This document shows, piece by piece, positions 34,618-45,441 of a DNA stretch of 64,000 nt. Made by a program: the position numbers and the translations under genes. This DNA comes from Alphaproteobacteria bacterium. Lineage in GTDB: Bacteria; Pseudomonadota; Alphaproteobacteria; CACIAM-22H2. How positions within the stretch are numbered: the stretch's first letter is position 1; every line of letters begins with the position of its first letter. The notes beneath the pieces are model-generated. The model saw nothing but the letters and a program-made list of their open reading frames with translations, was not told the DNA's origin and made no database searches. The stretch is taken from positions 558,001-622,000 of the forward strand of contig JAFKFM010000009.1 of NCBI GenBank assembly GCA_017308135.1. The letters run 5' to 3'.

Positions 34618-37600
34618 CTACTCCGCCGCGCGCTCCGCGGCACCCACATGCCGCGCGATCGTCTCCAGCAGGGCGGCCTTGCGATAGGGTTTGGACAGGA
34701 AATCGTTCATCCCCGCCGCCCGGCATTCGTCGGCATGGCTTTGGAAAGCGTTGGCGGTCAGCGCCACGATCGGCACGGCACCCGCCGGGCCCGGCAAGGC
34801 GCGGATCGCGCGCGCGGCGGCAAGCCCGTCCATCTCGGGCATATGGATATCCATGAGCACGAGGTCGTAAGGCTTGGCGCGGACCGCCGCCAGCGCCTGC
34901 AAACCATTATCGGCGACGTCGGCCGCGATCCCGACGGTTTCGAGCATCGAGATCGCGACGAGGCGATTGGTCAAATTGTCCTCCGCCAGCAGCACGCGCA
35001 AGGCCGGGCCCGACGCCGCGCGCCGGCGCAGCATTTCCGCCGCTTGATTGCCGTCGGCCGAACCCGCCGCCCGCGCGACTTGCGCGCCCGAGGTCGCGTC
35101 GAACGGCAATTCGACACGGAAGGTCGAGCCCGCCCCCGCGGCGCTCGCGACCGAAATCCGCCCGTCCATATGCTCGACGAGACGTTTGGAAATCGCCAAG
35201 CCCAGCCCCGTGCCGCCGTAGCGGCGTGTAATCGACGAATCCAGCTGACTGAACTCACGGAACAGCTCGCTCAAGCGTTCCGGCGCGATGCCGATGCCGG
35301 TGTCGCGAATTTCGAAAACGAGGTGCTGGCGGCCGTCGCCGTCGTGCCGCATGCCCGCCAACGAGAGCGTCACGCGGCCGGATTCGGTGAACTTCACCGC
35401 GTTTCCGAGCAGGTTCAGCAGCACCTGACGCAAACGGCCGGGATCGCCGGTCACGGTTTCGGGCGTGTGCGCATCGGCGCGGAAGTCGAGCGTCAACCCC
35501 TTGGCCTTGGCGCGCGGGGCGACGACGTCGAGCGCGCCTTGCGCCAGGCTGCGCGGATCGAAGGGCAGTTTCTCCAGATCCATCCGGCCCGCTTCGAGCT
35601 TCGACAGATCGAGGATGTCGTCGATGATGTGGAGCAGCGATTCGCCCGAATCGCGGATCGTTTCGACCGCGCGGCGCTGCTGGTCGCTGAGCGCGGCATC
35701 GAGCAGCATCGCGGTCATGCCGATCACGCCGTTCATCGGCGTGCGGATTTCGTGGCTCATCGAAGCGAGGAATTCCGACTTCGCGCGGTTCGCCTTTTCC
35801 GCCGCTTCGCGCGCGCGCTCGGCTTCGTCGCGCGCGGCGGCCAAGCGCCGTTCGGACATGACTTGCGCGGTGACGATACGCCCCGCCCCGCGATAGCCGA
35901 CAAAGCGGTTCTCGTCGTCGAACACCGGAATGCCGGAAACCGACACCCATTCACGCGCCCCCGAGCCCGTATCGATCGAATGGACGAAATCGCGGAACGG
36001 CCGGTTGGCGGCGAGCGTGGCGGCGTGTTCGCCCAGTGCTGCGCGCGTCGTGGCGGGATCGTCGGCGACGATATCAAGCATCGTGCGCCCCAGCGTGCGC
36101 GACAGATCGAGCCCGAGCTTGCCGCGCGGATCGGACACGAACGAGAAGCGATGCTCGGCGTCGGTTTCCCAGAACCAATCGGACGTGACTTGCGCGAAGT
36201 CGCGGAAGCGGATCTCGTTGTCGGCGAGCAGCTTCAGCGTGCGCCTTGCCGCCGTCACATCCCGATAGGTGACGACGCGTCCGCCTTCGACCGTCGCGCG
36301 CTGCGTGCCTTCGACCACGCGCCCGCCCTTGAAGCGGATCTCGTAGGGTACGCCCGCCAAGCGGCGGCGGCGGTCGGCGGCGGCGAGCCACGAATCGACG
36401 CTGACCGTTTCCTCGAGTTCGCCCATTTCGTGATCGAGACGCAGCAGCGTCTCGTGCGACATACCCGCTTCCAGGCGGCCTTTGAGATAGGGGAACATCT
36501 CCTCGAAACGCTGGTTCCACGCGATCAAGCGGCGCTGGGCGTCGTAAAGCGCGAAGCCTTCGCCCATCGCCGCGATCCCGTCGCGGAAGCGCCGTTCGGC
36601 CAAGGCGGCGGTGAGCAGCGCCGCGCGCTGGTCGGTCACGTCGCGCGCAATGGCGACCAGCGCCCCTTCGCGCGCGGGCGTTTCGACGAGTTGCAGCCAT
36701 GTGCCGCCGGCCGAGGAAAGCTCGAATACTTGGCCCAGACGCTCGCGGCGCGACAGCCGCGCGGCGATGAACTCGGCGCGCTGGGATGCGTCGAAACCGT
36801 AGCCCGGCCATTCGGCGGCCCAGCCGACGATCTCGGCATAGGGAATGCCTTCGCGCAGCCGGCCGCGAATATAGGGGAAGATGTCCTCGTAGCGCCGGTT
36901 CCACACGACGAGGCGGTCTTGCGCGTCGTAGAGCGCGAAACCGTCGCTCATGCTTTCGATGCCGTCGCGGAAGCGCTGCTCGCTGGCGGCGAGCGCTTCG
37001 AGCGCCATTTTCTCCGCCGTCACGTCGAGCAGCAAACCGTCCCACACGATCGTGCCGTCGTCGCGGCGCGTGGGTGTCGCGTGGCCGCGCACCCAGCGCG
37101 ACTGGCCGAAGCCCTTGGGCTCGACGCGGAATTCCGCGATCCACTCGGTTCCTTGCGCGGTCGCGTCGGAAATCGAACGGCGCACGCGCGGCAAATCCTC
37201 GCGCGCCACGACCGAGAACAACACGCGCGCCGAGCGCATCACCGCATCGGCTTCGATCCCCAGCAGGTCGAGCGCGCGGCCGGACATATAGGGGAACGAG
37301 ATCGTGCCGTCGGGCGCGCGCGCCAAACGGTAGAGCACGCCCGGCACGAAGGCCGACAATTCGGCGAGCTGACGGGCTTGCGATTCGATGCGCTGACGCT
37401 GTGCCGCTTCGTCGGTCACGTCGCGCGCGGCCCCGCGATAGCCGCCGAAACTGCCGTGGGCGTCGATAACCGGCATGCCCGAGAACGAGATCAAGATCTT
37501 CGTGCCGTCGCGCCGCGCCAATTCGCGCACCACGTTGCGGAAGGGTTTGCGCGCCAGCGCCGCGTCGCGCATCGCGTCGTGCGCGGCGCCGGGCAAGGGC

Positions 37601-38781
37601 GCCGCGATATCCTGGCCGCGCTTGCCCAGATGCGCTTCGATATCGATGCCGTAGTCGCGCGCGTTGCCGGAAATATAGGCGACACGCCCGACGGCGTCCG
37701 TCGCCCAGAACCAATCGGACGACGACGACGCGAAATCGCGGAACCGCGCTTCGCCGTCGGCCAAACGCGCTTGCGTGGCCGTCAACCCCGCGATCGCGCG
37801 CAGCAGCAGCCCGCCCAACAGAAGAATGAACGCGCTGGCCGCGACGGCCAGCCATGTCGCCTCGCGCCGCGCGGGCACGGTTTGCGCGATCGCGTGATCG
37901 AGATCGACCGAGAAATGCGCGACGAGTTCGGCCCCGGTAATGCGCTGCCACGCGGTCTGGCGGCGTATCCCGTCGATAGCGCCGATCACCTCGCCCACCG
38001 CGAAGCCGCGTTCCACCGCTTCCTTGAACACGCGCGAGGCGGAAACATCCTGGCCGAAACTGACCCGGCCTTCGGAATCGATGCGCCCGCGCACGATACC
38101 GTCCACGCCCGCGACATTGGCGGTCGAGCCTGGCTTCAACGCCGTACGGTCGATTGGCCGCACGAAGGTCTCGGGCGTCAGTTCGACGATGACGGTACCG
38201 ATCTGCGCGCCCTTGTCGTCGAGCATCCGGCGCGCGACGGGCACGCGCGGATCGCCGTCCACGCCCGTCGCGGGCGGACCGACATACAGCGGGTCGCCTT
38301 GCGCTTGCGCCAGCGCCCTGACGCTCGGGCGATCCGAGAGATCCCGCCCGCGCGCGTCGGGCGATTCCGAAATCGCGATCACCCTGCCGTTCGCGTCCAA
38401 AGCGACGATGTCGAAAATCCCGCCCGGTCCGTCGATGTAACCGGCGAGCACGCGATCGAGATCGATCGCGTCGCCTTCGCGGCGCAGCGCGCCGCGCGTC
38501 GCGCGCACGGCGGCGTCCGCGACGGCGACGGTCCGTTCGATGCTGGCCGCGTAGAGACGGACGGCGCGCTCGACCTCGGCGGCGGCTTCTTCAGCCGCGC
38601 GCCGGATCGCGTGATCCGCATACCATTCGCGGATCGTCCAGGTGCCCGCCAGTGCGGCCAAACACACGCCGATCACGCCCGCCAACAAACGGCGCGGCCG
38701 GGTTCCGGCAAGACGGGGCGGCGGGGCGGACGGTTCCATCGCGGTCCAAGGATAACGCGAAAAGTTCCGGTCGTCAGACAT
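34618..38781 (-). CDS. Hybrid sensor histidine kinase with multiple PAS domains (1387 aa)
   Basis: The N-terminus has membrane helices at about 32-50 and 309-329, enclosing a periplasmic Cache-like sensor. Next come about five PAS-type repeats ([71 protein letters not shown]). The kinase core has [15 protein letters not shown] with His about 1010, [24 protein letters not shown] and [14 protein letters not shown]-terminal receiver has Asp about 1311 in [12 protein letters not shown] and FLSKPYR. No output regulator is adjacent. ATG 38739 is an alternative start. A long plus-strand frame opposite is a shadow. Confidence 0.93.
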   Translation of the reverse strand: MSDDRNFSRYPWTAMEPSAPPPRLAGTRPRRLLAGVIGVCLAALAGTWTIREWYADHAIRRAAEEAAAEVERAVRLYAASIERTVAVADAAVRATRGALRREGDAIDLDRVLAGYIDGPGGIFDIVALDANGRVIAISESPDARGRDLSDRPSVRALAQAQGDPLYVGPPATGVDGDPRVPVARRMLDDKGAQIGTVIVELTPETFVRPIDRTALKPGSTANVAGVDGIVRGRIDSEGRVSFGQDVSASRVFKEAVERGFAVGEVIGAIDGIRRQTAWQRITGAELVAHFSVDLDHAIAQTVPARREATWLAVAASAFILLLGGLLLRAIAGLTATQARLADGEARFRDFASSSSDWFWATDAVGRVAYISGNARDYGIDIEAHLGKRGQDIAAPLPGAAHDAMRDAALARKPFRNVVRELARRDGTKILISFSGMPVIDAHGSFGGYRGAARDVTDEAAQRQRIESQARQLAELSAFVPGVLYRLARAPDGTISFPYMSGRALDLLGIEADAVMRSARVLFSVVAREDLPRVRRSISDATAQGTEWIAEFRVEPKGFGQSRWVRGHATPTRRDDGTIVWDGLLLDVTAEKMALEALAASEQRFRDGIESMSDGFALYDAQDRLVVWNRRYEDIFPYIRGRLREGIPYAEIVGWAAEWPGYGFDASQRAEFIAARLSRRERLGQVFELSSAGGTWLQLVETPAREGALVAIARDVTDQRAALLTAALAERRFRDGIAAMGEGFALYDAQRRLIAWNQRFEEMFPYLKGRLEAGMSHETLLRLDHEMGELEETVSVDSWLAAADRRRRLAGVPYEIRFKGGRVVEGTQRATVEGGRVVTYRDVTAARRTLKLLADNEIRFRDFAQVTSDWFWETDAEHRFSFVSDPRGKLGLDLSRTLGRTMLDIVADDPATTRAALGEHAATLAANRPFRDFVHSIDTGSGAREWVSVSGIPVFDDENRFVGYRGAGRIVTAQVMSERRLAAARDEAERAREAAEKANRAKSEFLASMSHEIRTPMNGVIGMTAMLLDAALSDQQRRAVETIRDSGESLLHIIDDILDLSKLEAGRMDLEKLPFDPRSLAQGALDVVAPRAKAKGLTLDFRADAHTPETVTGDPGRLRQVLLNLLGNAVKFTESGRVTLSLAGMRHDGDGRQHLVFEIRDTGIGIAPERLSELFREFSQLDSSITRRYGGTGLGLAISKRLVEHMDGRISVASAAGAGSTFRVELPFDATSGAQVARAAGSADGNQAAEMLRRRAASGPALRVLLAEDNLTNRLVAISMLETVGIAADVADNGLQALAAVRAKPYDLVLMDIHMPEMDGLAAARAIRALPGPAGAVPIVALTANAFQSHADECRAAGMNDFLSKPYRKAALLETIARHVGAAERAAE

Positions 38782-38862
38782 TCGCGGACGTTCCCGCACT
38801 TTACAGCGGACCGGGCGGCGCCTAGGGTCCGCCCGCAAACATCGAGGGAAGGAACGCAGGCG

Positions 38863-39507
38863 ATGGCCGCCAAGTATTTGCCGATGCGCGAAATTATGGC
38901 CCAGGGCGCGGTGATGCCGATTTTGACCGTGGCCGATCCGGTCGCCGCCGGGGATATCGCCAAGGCGCTGGTCGCGGGCGGTATCAAGGTCTTCGAAATC
39001 ACGCTGCGCACGCCGGCCGCCCTCAAAGGGCTGGAAGCGATGCGCGTCGCGGCACCCGAGGCGATCGTCGGCGCGGGCACGATCCTCAACGCCACCGACC
39101 TGCATCGCGCGATGGGGGCCGGCGCCCAATTCGGGGTGTCGCCGGGCATGACGCCCGAATTGCTGAAGGCCGTCCGCCAGGCGAATTTCCCGTTCCTGCC
39201 GGGCATCGAGACGACCAGCGAAGCGATGTTCGCGCGCGAAATGGGCTTCAAGGAATTGAAGCTGTTCCCGGCCAACGTGATCGGTGCGATCCCGTGGCTC
39301 GCGGCGATCAAGCCGGTGTTCCCCGATCTCGTGTTCTGCGCGACCGGCGGCGTGAAGCCGGGCGACGTGCTTGCCCATCTTTCGCAGCCCAACTGCCTGC
39401 AGGTCGGCGGATCGTGGGTGACGCCGGGCGACGCGATCGCCAAGGGCGATTGGAAAGCGATCGAAACGCTGGCCCGTCAAGCCGCGTCGTTCAAGCGCCC
39501 CGCATAA
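38863..39507 (+). CDS. eda: 2-dehydro-3-deoxy-phosphogluconate (KDPG) aldolase (214 aa)
   Basis: Class I aldolase splitting KDPG to pyruvate and glyceraldehyde 3-phosphate (Entner-Doudoroff pathway). It has [19 protein letters not shown], the Glu site [22 protein letters not shown], the Schiff-base Lys in [11 protein letters not shown], and [16 protein letters not shown] is upstream of ATG 38863. edd and zwf are not nearby. It overlaps the convergent sugar kinase gene by 17 bases. Confidence 0.95.
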   Translation: MAAKYLPMREIMAQGAVMPILTVADPVAAGDIAKALVAGGIKVFEITLRTPAALKGLEAMRVAAPEAIVGAGTILNATDLHRAMGAGAQFGVSPGMTPELLKAVRQANFPFLPGIETTSEAMFAREMGFKELKLFPANVIGAIPWLAAIKPVFPDLVFCATGGVKPGDVLAHLSQPNCLQVGGSWVTPGDAIAKGDWKAIETLARQAASFKRPA

Positions 39508-40402
39508 ACGCTTCGGCTTCGTCGCGCGTGGGGCAACCCAGGCGCCCGCCGAATTTCGTGCATTTGAGCGAGGCGGCCGCACACGCCAGCTGCGCCGCTT
39601 GCGCGATGCTGCGCCCTTCCGCCAAGCCCAAGGCGAGCGCGCCGTGGAATACGTCGCCCGCCGCCAGTGTGTCGACCGCGTCGATGCGCGGGGCGGGCAC
39701 GTGGCGCAAGGCGCCGTCTTCGATCCAGTAATAGCCCTTGGCGCCGCAGCTCGCGCCGACATGCGCATGGGTTTTGCGCGCAACGACCGCGCGCAAACCT
39801 TCTTCCACGTCCGCGATGCCCGTATGCACGGCGAGGCCGGCATCGGAGAACACCGCATGCGTGGCGAGCGGCACGAGGGTGGCGAGAATATCGGGCGCGG
39901 TCGTCTCGGCATCGACCATCACGCGAAGCCCGCGCGCGCGCGCCGCCGTCAACGCATGGACCGAGCCTTGGATCCAGCGCACATCCGAATGGACGAAATC
40001 GGCCTTCGCCAGATCGGCGAGCGGCAGCCAGGCCGGATCGGGATCGAGACCCGGATCGTGATAGACGATCACGATACGCTCGCCCTTGGCATCGACCGTC
40101 ACGCTGGCATGGGATGAATTGCCGCCCGGGCATTCGCGGATCGCATCGACATTCACGCCGGTCTCGGCGAGTTCCGCCTTCATCGCCCGGCCTTGCGCGT
40201 CCGCACCGACGCGCGCCCAAATCGCGGCGTTCCCGCCCAGGCGCTGGAAGGCGCAGGCCGCGGAAATCGCCATCCCGTCGGTAACGCGCGCGGCCTGATG
40301 GGCCAACGCCTTACCCGGGGCGGCCGGGATCGCATCGACGCGGTAGATGGTGGTGAGGCAGGTCGCCCCGACGGAGACGAGTCGTGGAATTGTCATACGC
40401 AC
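39491..40402 (-). CDS. PfkB/ribokinase-family sugar kinase, YihV-like (303 aa)
   Basis: Ribokinase-fold kinase. The C-terminal ATP/anion-hole motif is [17 protein letters not shown] with the catalytic Asp. The overall sequence follows E. coli YihV (sulfofructose kinase) closely in places: [35 protein letters not shown], and [13 protein letters not shown]. Compared with YihV from memory, the Lys in PGK and the Arg in DVRW are kept, but the Asn near the substrate site is Val. A sugar or sugar-acid substrate is as likely as a sulfosugar. Beside eda it could feed an Entner-Doudoroff-type step. Confidence 0.82.
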   Translation of the reverse strand: MRMTIPRLVSVGATCLTTIYRVDAIPAAPGKALAHQAARVTDGMAISAACAFQRLGGNAAIWARVGADAQGRAMKAELAETGVNVDAIRECPGGNSSHASVTVDAKGERIVIVYHDPGLDPDPAWLPLADLAKADFVHSDVRWIQGSVHALTAARARGLRVMVDAETTAPDILATLVPLATHAVFSDAGLAVHTGIADVEEGLRAVVARKTHAHVGASCGAKGYYWIEDGALRHVPAPRIDAVDTLAAGDVFHGALALGLAEGRSIAQAAQLACAAASLKCTKFGGRLGCPTRDEAEAFMRGA

Positions 40403-40444
40403 GCGACTATAGCCCGAAACGCGCGCATGCTACGATTTCCGTCG

Positions 40445-41005
40445 ATGCCTGAGACCAAGCCCGATATCGCCGCCGCCCTGAAACGGCTGATCGCTTTGTG
40501 CGAAAAGCCGCCGCCGCGCGGTGTCTCGAAACGCCTGGACCGGCTGTTCGAGGAAATCGCCGCGCGCAAGCTGAAGCGCTCGGCCGAGGATATCGGCGAT
40601 CTGATCTGGGGCATCTGGACCGATCACCCCGACGCCAGCGCCGTCGACACGATGCACGAGGCGATCGGCAAGATCATCGCCAAGGACGGGCGCACCGCGC
40701 GCGAACTGCTCGACGATCTGTGCGCGCGCTGGCCGGATTGGGCGGAGGCCTATAATAAGCGCGCCACCCTCGCCTTCATCGAGGAGCGCGACGCCGACGC
40801 GGTCGCCGATATTCTGGAAACGCTGGCGCGCGAGCCGCGCCATTACGGGGCGCTCGCCGGGTTCGGGCAGATCGCCTTGCGCCAAGGCCAGCCGGCGGCG
40901 GCGCTCGCCGCGTGGGAGAAAGCGCTGGCGCTCAATCCGCATCTCTCGGATCTGGCGCTGGCCGCCGACGATTTGCGCGAGTTGTTTCAGGCACGGCCGA
41001 ACTGA
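40445..41005 (+). CDS. TPR-repeat protein (186 aa)
   Basis: Helical protein ending in tetratricopeptide-like repeats: WAEAYNKRATLAFIEERDADAV, HYGALAGFGQIALRQGQPAAALAAWEKALALNPHL. No signal peptide. ATG 40445 is used; ATG 40427 would add 6 residues. Such small TPR proteins usually mediate protein contacts; the partner is unknown. Divergent from the sugar kinase. Confidence 0.78.
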   Translation: MPETKPDIAAALKRLIALCEKPPPRGVSKRLDRLFEEIAARKLKRSAEDIGDLIWGIWTDHPDASAVDTMHEAIGKIIAKDGRTARELLDDLCARWPDWAEAYNKRATLAFIEERDADAVADILETLAREPRHYGALAGFGQIALRQGQPAAALAAWEKALALNPHLSDLALAADDLRELFQARPN

Positions 41006-41042
41006 CATTTACACCGCGCGCCGCACCGGTCATCATCGCGTC

Positions 41043-41777
41043 ATGTCCGGGGGAAAACGCGCGGCCGGGATTCACGGCGATGCGGTCGCGAAGATCGCGC
41101 GCAAAATCATCCGCGGCCGCATGGCGGCGGGTGCCGCCTTGCCCACCGAACCCGAAATCGGCGCCGAATTGGGCGTGAGCCGCACCGTAGTGCGCGAGGC
41201 GATCAAGACGCTCGCCGCCAAGGGCATGGTCGTGACCGGCCCGCGCCGGGGCACGCGCGTGCGGCCCTTCGCCGATTGGAACCAATTCGATCCCGACGTG
41301 GTCGCGTTTCGCGTCGCCGCCGGCGTGGATGCGCGCTTCCTCGACGATCTGCTGGAGCTGCGCTTGACGATCGAGCCGATGGCGGCGCGCTTGGCCGCGC
41401 AGCGCGCCACGCCGGCCGATATCGCGCGGATCGAAGCGGCGCTGACCTTGATGGCCGACGCCGTCGACGACAAAGGCCATTACGTCGCCGCCGATCTCGA
41501 GTTCCATCAATCGATCTTGGCGGCGGCGGGCAATCAGTTCGTCGCCTCGCTCGCCCCGCTGCTGGGCGCGTTGCTCAACGTATCCTTCCATCATTCCGTC
41601 CGCTCGGCCGAGGGGGCCCATGAAGCGGTCGGCCTGCATCGGGCGGTCTTGCGCGCGATCGCGGGCCGCAAACCGGCGGCGGCGGAAAAAGCGCTGCGTT
41701 TCCTGATCCAGGACGCCCGCAGCGACATAAAAACGGCGCTCAAACACGCCCAAAACCAAGCCGCCGCAGACGATTAG
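41043..41777 (+). CDS. GntR/FadR-family transcriptional regulator, FCD type (244 aa)
   Basis: The N-terminal winged helix (ALPTEPEIGAELGVSRTVVREAIKTLAAKGMV) is followed by an FCD ligand domain with LRLTIEPMAARLAAQRATPADI, the metal-site residues of DLEFHQSILAAAGN, and EAVGLHRAVLRAIAGRKP. Close relatives control sugar-acid catabolism. Targets could include the sugar-acid genes nearby (eda, sugar kinase, glucarate-dehydratase-like), which is inference. Confidence 0.9.
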   Translation: MSGGKRAAGIHGDAVAKIARKIIRGRMAAGAALPTEPEIGAELGVSRTVVREAIKTLAAKGMVVTGPRRGTRVRPFADWNQFDPDVVAFRVAAGVDARFLDDLLELRLTIEPMAARLAAQRATPADIARIEAALTLMADAVDDKGHYVAADLEFHQSILAAAGNQFVASLAPLLGALLNVSFHHSVRSAEGAHEAVGLHRAVLRAIAGRKPAAAEKALRFLIQDARSDIKTALKHAQNQAAADD

Positions 41778-42048
41778 CCGGAACGCGCAGCGGCCATGCG
41801 CGGCTTTCGCTTGCCTTTCGCACGGCGATACCTCATACACGCGCCATCCGCGGACCCAACGTGGATGGCGCCTCGTTGCGCCCGGGGTCGCGGTTTCGAT
41901 TTTCGGGTCTCGTTCGTTTAGCCCCGGTTTTCGCGAGTCCCTTTCAGGGACCATTCCCCGGCGGCTGTTCCACGTCACGCTTCCATCGAACGACCCTGCC
42001 CCGCGCGGATGATTCCGCGCGCCGGGCGAACGAGAGTTTTTGTACCTA
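41778..42048 (+). promoter_or_regulatory. Long structured leader upstream of DEAD-box helicase
   Basis: 271 bases without a gene. It contains a perfect 9-bp stem GCGCCATCC/GGATGGCGC (41841-41849 with 41863-41871), a GTCCC-TTTCA-GGGAC hairpin around 41938-41952, and an 8-bp stem with TGAT loop at 42002-42021, ending 28 bases before the start. The first may be the terminator of the GntR gene, but no T-run follows. Structured leaders are typical of cold-induced or autoregulated helicase genes. Confidence 0.4.
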
Positions 42049-43632
42049 ATGACCGACTTCACCAATCTCGGCCTGCCCGAAGCCATTCTGCGGGCCCTCG
42101 CCGACCAAAAGCACGTCACCCCCACCAAAATCCAGGAAGCGGCGATCCCCGCAATTCTCGCCGGCAACGACGTCGTCGGCATCGCGCAGACCGGCACCGG
42201 CAAGACCGGCGCCTTCGTGCTGCCGCTGCTCGCGCGCCTCGCGGCCGAGAACAAGCGCGCCCCGGCACGCGCCAATCACGTGCTGATCCTGGCACCCACG
42301 CGCGAACTCGCCTCGCAGATCGAGGATTCGGTGCGCAGCTACGGCGCCTATGTCCGTCCGCGCACCGCGGTCGTGGTCGGCGGCGTGGCGCCCGGCGGCC
42401 AGATCCGCGCGATGGCGAACGGCCTCGACATTCTGGTGGCCACCCCCGGCCGCCTGCTCGACCATATCAGCACGGGTGCCGCCACGCTCGCGCACACGCA
42501 AGTCATCGTGCTCGACGAAGCCGACCAGATGCTCGATCTCGGCTTCATGCCGGCGATCCGCCGCCTGATGGCGATGCTGCCGCGCGAGCGCCAGACGATC
42601 CTGCTGTCGGCGACGATGCCCAAGGAAATCCGCCAGCTCGCGTCGAACTTCCTGCGCAACCCGCAGGAAATCGCGGTCGCCCCGGCGTCGAAGCCCATCG
42701 AGCGCATCGAACAGAGCGCCATCGCGCTGGACAACCAAGCCAAGCGCGGCGTGCTCGGCGCCATCCTGCAATCGCCGGATTGCACGCGCGCGATCGTCTT
42801 CACGCGCACCAAGCGCGGTGCGGATCGCGTGTCGAAGTTCCTCGACTTCGCGCGCATCCCGTGCGCCGCCATCCACGGCAACAAAAGCCAGAACCAGCGC
42901 GAGCGCGCGCTCGATTCGTTCCGCGACGGCCATATCAAGGTGCTGGTCGCGACCGATATCGCCGCGCGCGGCATCGACGTCGACGGCGTGTCGCACGTCA
43001 TCAACTACGAACTGCCGAACGTGCCCGAGGCTTACGTGCACCGCATCGGCCGCACGGCGCGCGCGGGCAAGTCGGGCATCGCGATCGCGTTGGTGGCGCC
43101 GGACGAGCGCGCCTTCCTGCGCGACATCGAACGCCTGACCAAGCTGCAAGTGCCGTTCGTCGCCGCCCCCGAAGGCATCCCCATGCCCGCGATGCCGGAA
43201 GGCGCTTCGCTGAACGAACCGGCCGAGCGCGACCCGCGTTCGTTCCGTGGCGGTCGCCACGGCCACGGCCATGGCGGCCCGCATCGCAATGGCGGCCAAC
43301 GCCATCGCGGCGGTCCCCGTCACGGCGAGCAACGTCACGGCGAGCCGCGTCACGCCCAGGTTCAAGGCGAAGCCCGGCCGCAAGAAGCGCGCGCCGAGCA
43401 GACGCAAGGTCAACCGGCTCAAGGCCAGCAGCCGCAGGGCCAGCGTCACGAACATCATCGCCGCGCCGATGCCCCCCATGGCCATCAGGGCCACGGCAAG
43501 GGTCCGCATCGCGGCGGGCCGAAGCGCGGCAATCATCGCGGCCAAGGCAAGCGCACCGGCGGTCACCAGGGCGGCGGCCATGGCGGCCACGCCGGCGCGC
43601 ATGCGGATTTCGTCCGCAGCTTGACCAAGTAA
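42049..43632 (+). CDS. DEAD-box RNA helicase with His/Gly/Arg-rich tail (527 aa)
   Basis: RhlE-like ATP-dependent RNA helicase. Motifs: Q-motif around PTKIQEAAIP, AQTGTGKTGAF, APTRELASQI, ATPGRLLD, VLDEADQMLDLGF, LLSATMPKEI, VATDIAARGIDVDGV and HRIGRTARAG. After residue about 385 there is a 140-residue low-complexity tail rich in His, Gly, Gln and Arg, likely disordered and RNA-binding. ATG 42049 is preceded by only a weak GAGAG site. Confidence 0.94.
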   Translation: MTDFTNLGLPEAILRALADQKHVTPTKIQEAAIPAILAGNDVVGIAQTGTGKTGAFVLPLLARLAAENKRAPARANHVLILAPTRELASQIEDSVRSYGAYVRPRTAVVVGGVAPGGQIRAMANGLDILVATPGRLLDHISTGAATLAHTQVIVLDEADQMLDLGFMPAIRRLMAMLPRERQTILLSATMPKEIRQLASNFLRNPQEIAVAPASKPIERIEQSAIALDNQAKRGVLGAILQSPDCTRAIVFTRTKRGADRVSKFLDFARIPCAAIHGNKSQNQRERALDSFRDGHIKVLVATDIAARGIDVDGVSHVINYELPNVPEAYVHRIGRTARAGKSGIAIALVAPDERAFLRDIERLTKLQVPFVAAPEGIPMPAMPEGASLNEPAERDPRSFRGGRHGHGHGGPHRNGGQRHRGGPRHGEQRHGEPRHAQVQGEARPQEARAEQTQGQPAQGQQPQGQRHEHHRRADAPHGHQGHGKGPHRGGPKRGNHRGQGKRTGGHQGGGHGGHAGAHADFVRSLTK

Positions 43633-43692
43633 CGGGACGCCAAGCAAAGAGACAATTGTCCCGCGACCGAACGCACGGCACACTCGGCGATC

Positions 43693-44214
43693 ATGACGAT
43701 CGCCGAGTTCGCCGACCTGGTCGTAAATTTCGTCGAGACGAACCGTGTGTGGGCCGCCCCCATCGTGTTCGTCCTCGCCTTCGGCGAATCCCTCGCTTTT
43801 CTATCGCTGCTGTTTCCCGCCACGGTGATGCTGGTGGGCATCGGCGCGTTGATCGGCGCGACCGACCTTAATTTCTGGCCGATCTGGGCCGCCGCCGCGT
43901 TGGGTGCCATCTTCGGCGATTGGGTTTCGTACTGGGTCGGCTGGCATTACGGCGACCGCCTCGCCCATGTTTGGCCGTTCACCAAGCAGCCCGAATTGCT
44001 GCCGCGCGGCATGCGCTTTTTCGAACGTTTCGGCACGCTCAGCGTTTTCTTCGGCCGCTTCTTCGGGCCGTTGCGCGCCGCCGTGCCCATCGTCGCGGGC
44101 ACCTGCCGGATGAAGTTCTGGCCGTTCCAGGCCGCGAACGTCGCCTCGGCGTTCATCTGGGCGACCGGCCTGCTCGCGCCCGGCGCCTTCGGAATCAAAT
44201 TCCTGTTCGACTGA
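43693..44214 (+). CDS. DedA-family membrane protein (173 aa)
   Basis: DedA/SNARE-associated proteins move or scramble lipids such as undecaprenyl phosphate and phospholipids. Present are the re-entrant GESLAFLSLLFPATVMLVGIG-like segment, ALGAIFGDWVSYWVGWHYG, the RFFGPLRAAVPIVAGTCRM signature, and the last helix. Shorter than the 200-residue norm but with all blocks. Its stop lies 1 base from that of the convergent antiporter gene. Confidence 0.9.
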   Translation: MTIAEFADLVVNFVETNRVWAAPIVFVLAFGESLAFLSLLFPATVMLVGIGALIGATDLNFWPIWAAAALGAIFGDWVSYWVGWHYGDRLAHVWPFTKQPELLPRGMRFFERFGTLSVFFGRFFGPLRAAVPIVAGTCRMKFWPFQAANVASAFIWATGLLAPGAFGIKFLFD

Positions 44215-44215
44215 G

Positions 44216-45313
44216 TTACGGCAGCGCCGCCAGCAACACGAACACGGCGAAGATGCCCAGATGCACGGCCCCTTGCAGCACCGTGGTGCGGCCCGTGCCC
44301 AAGGTCTGTGTCGAGACGAACAGCGTCAGGATCAGCAGCACCATATGTTCGGGCGGCAGGCCGAGCGTGAGGTCGAGCCCGCCGACGACCGACAGAACCG
44401 CGACGACCGGCACGGTCAGCGAAATACTGGCGAGGGCCGAACCCAGCACGAGATTGACCGCGTTCTGCAGCCGGTTGAGCTGGGCCGCGCGCACCGAGGC
44501 GATACCTTCGGGCAGCAGCACGATCGCGGCGATGACCACGCCGATGAAAGCCTGCGGCAGGCCGGCGGCGGCGATCCCCGCCTCGAGCGGCCCCGACAGC
44601 GTCTTGGCGAGCAGCACGACCATCAGCAGCGACAACGGCAGGAACACGACACTGACGAGCGTGACCTTGACGGGCGGCTTATGCGGCACGCCGGCTTCGG
44701 GATCGTCCGCTTCGTCCATGAAATAGTCGCGATGGCGAATCGTCTGGATGAAGATGAACACGCCGTAGATGACGAGGCACACCGCGCCGACGAATAGCAG
44801 CTGAACGGCGGCATAGCCGCCCGCCTTGCCGTTTAGCGTGTAATTGGGCAGGACGAGCACGAGGATCGAGACCGTTGCCAGCACGGCGAGCGACGCGGCG
44901 GCGGCGTTGAGCTGGAAGGATTGCTCGTGATGGCGCTTGCCGCCGAACACGAGGCACAGGCCGATCACGCCGTTGAGCACGATCATCAGCGCCGAGAACA
45001 CCGTGTCGCGCGCCACGACCTCGCCGCCCGGCCCCGCGGCCAGCATGATCGACACGATCAGCGCCACTTCGATGATCGTCACCGCGACCGCCAGGATGAT
45101 CGACCCGAACGGCTCGCCAACCCGTGCCGCCAGCACTTCGGCATGATGCACGGCGGCGAAGACGCAAGCCCCCAGCAGCACCGCCGCGACGATCAGCACC
45201 AGGGCTGCGCTATCCGACACGATCCCGGTCGTCTTCAGGACGATCAGCACGGAAGCGAGCAGCGGCGTGACGACCGACGGGAGCGAAACGGAGTCGATAT
45301 TGTGCAGCGCCAT
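44216..45313 (-). CDS. ChaA-type Na+(Ca2+)/H+ antiporter (365 aa)
   Basis: Calcium/cation-proton exchanger of the ChaA/y4hA type with about 11 membrane helices. The two inverted acidic repeats are GEPFGSIILAVAVTIIEVAL and VVIAAIVLLPEGIASVRAA, both with the conserved Glu. The loop YFMDEADDPEAG is acidic. ATG 45313 (MALHNIDSVSLPS) is preferred over an upstream start that would add unconserved residues. Confidence 0.9.
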   Translation of the reverse strand: MALHNIDSVSLPSVVTPLLASVLIVLKTTGIVSDSAALVLIVAAVLLGACVFAAVHHAEVLAARVGEPFGSIILAVAVTIIEVALIVSIMLAAGPGGEVVARDTVFSALMIVLNGVIGLCLVFGGKRHHEQSFQLNAAAASLAVLATVSILVLVLPNYTLNGKAGGYAAVQLLFVGAVCLVIYGVFIFIQTIRHRDYFMDEADDPEAGVPHKPPVKVTLVSVVFLPLSLLMVVLLAKTLSGPLEAGIAAAGLPQAFIGVVIAAIVLLPEGIASVRAAQLNRLQNAVNLVLGSALASISLTVPVVAVLSVVGGLDLTLGLPPEHMVLLILTLFVSTQTLGTGRTTVLQGAVHLGIFAVFVLLAALP

Positions 45314-45441
45314 GGCGGGGGACCCTTGTTGCGCACGGGGCATGCGCGGCGCCGTGGAATTGATCTGGAATTTGCGGCACGCCGGGTGGATGATCAAGCC
45401 GAATAACAACGCGCATGCCGATCATCCACGAGGAAACGCAC

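Noticed and set aside
34588..38862. Plus-strand open frame of about 1425 codons running into eda
   Set aside because: It is opposite the hybrid kinase, whose motifs are intact. High GC suppresses stops in the antisense frame. Only the eda part (from 38863) has family features.
43250..43610. Repetitive CGGC/CAC-rich stretch that could suggest a repeat array
   Set aside because: It is the His/Gly/Arg-rich tail of the helicase, with no regular repeat-spacer pattern, so not a CRISPR array.
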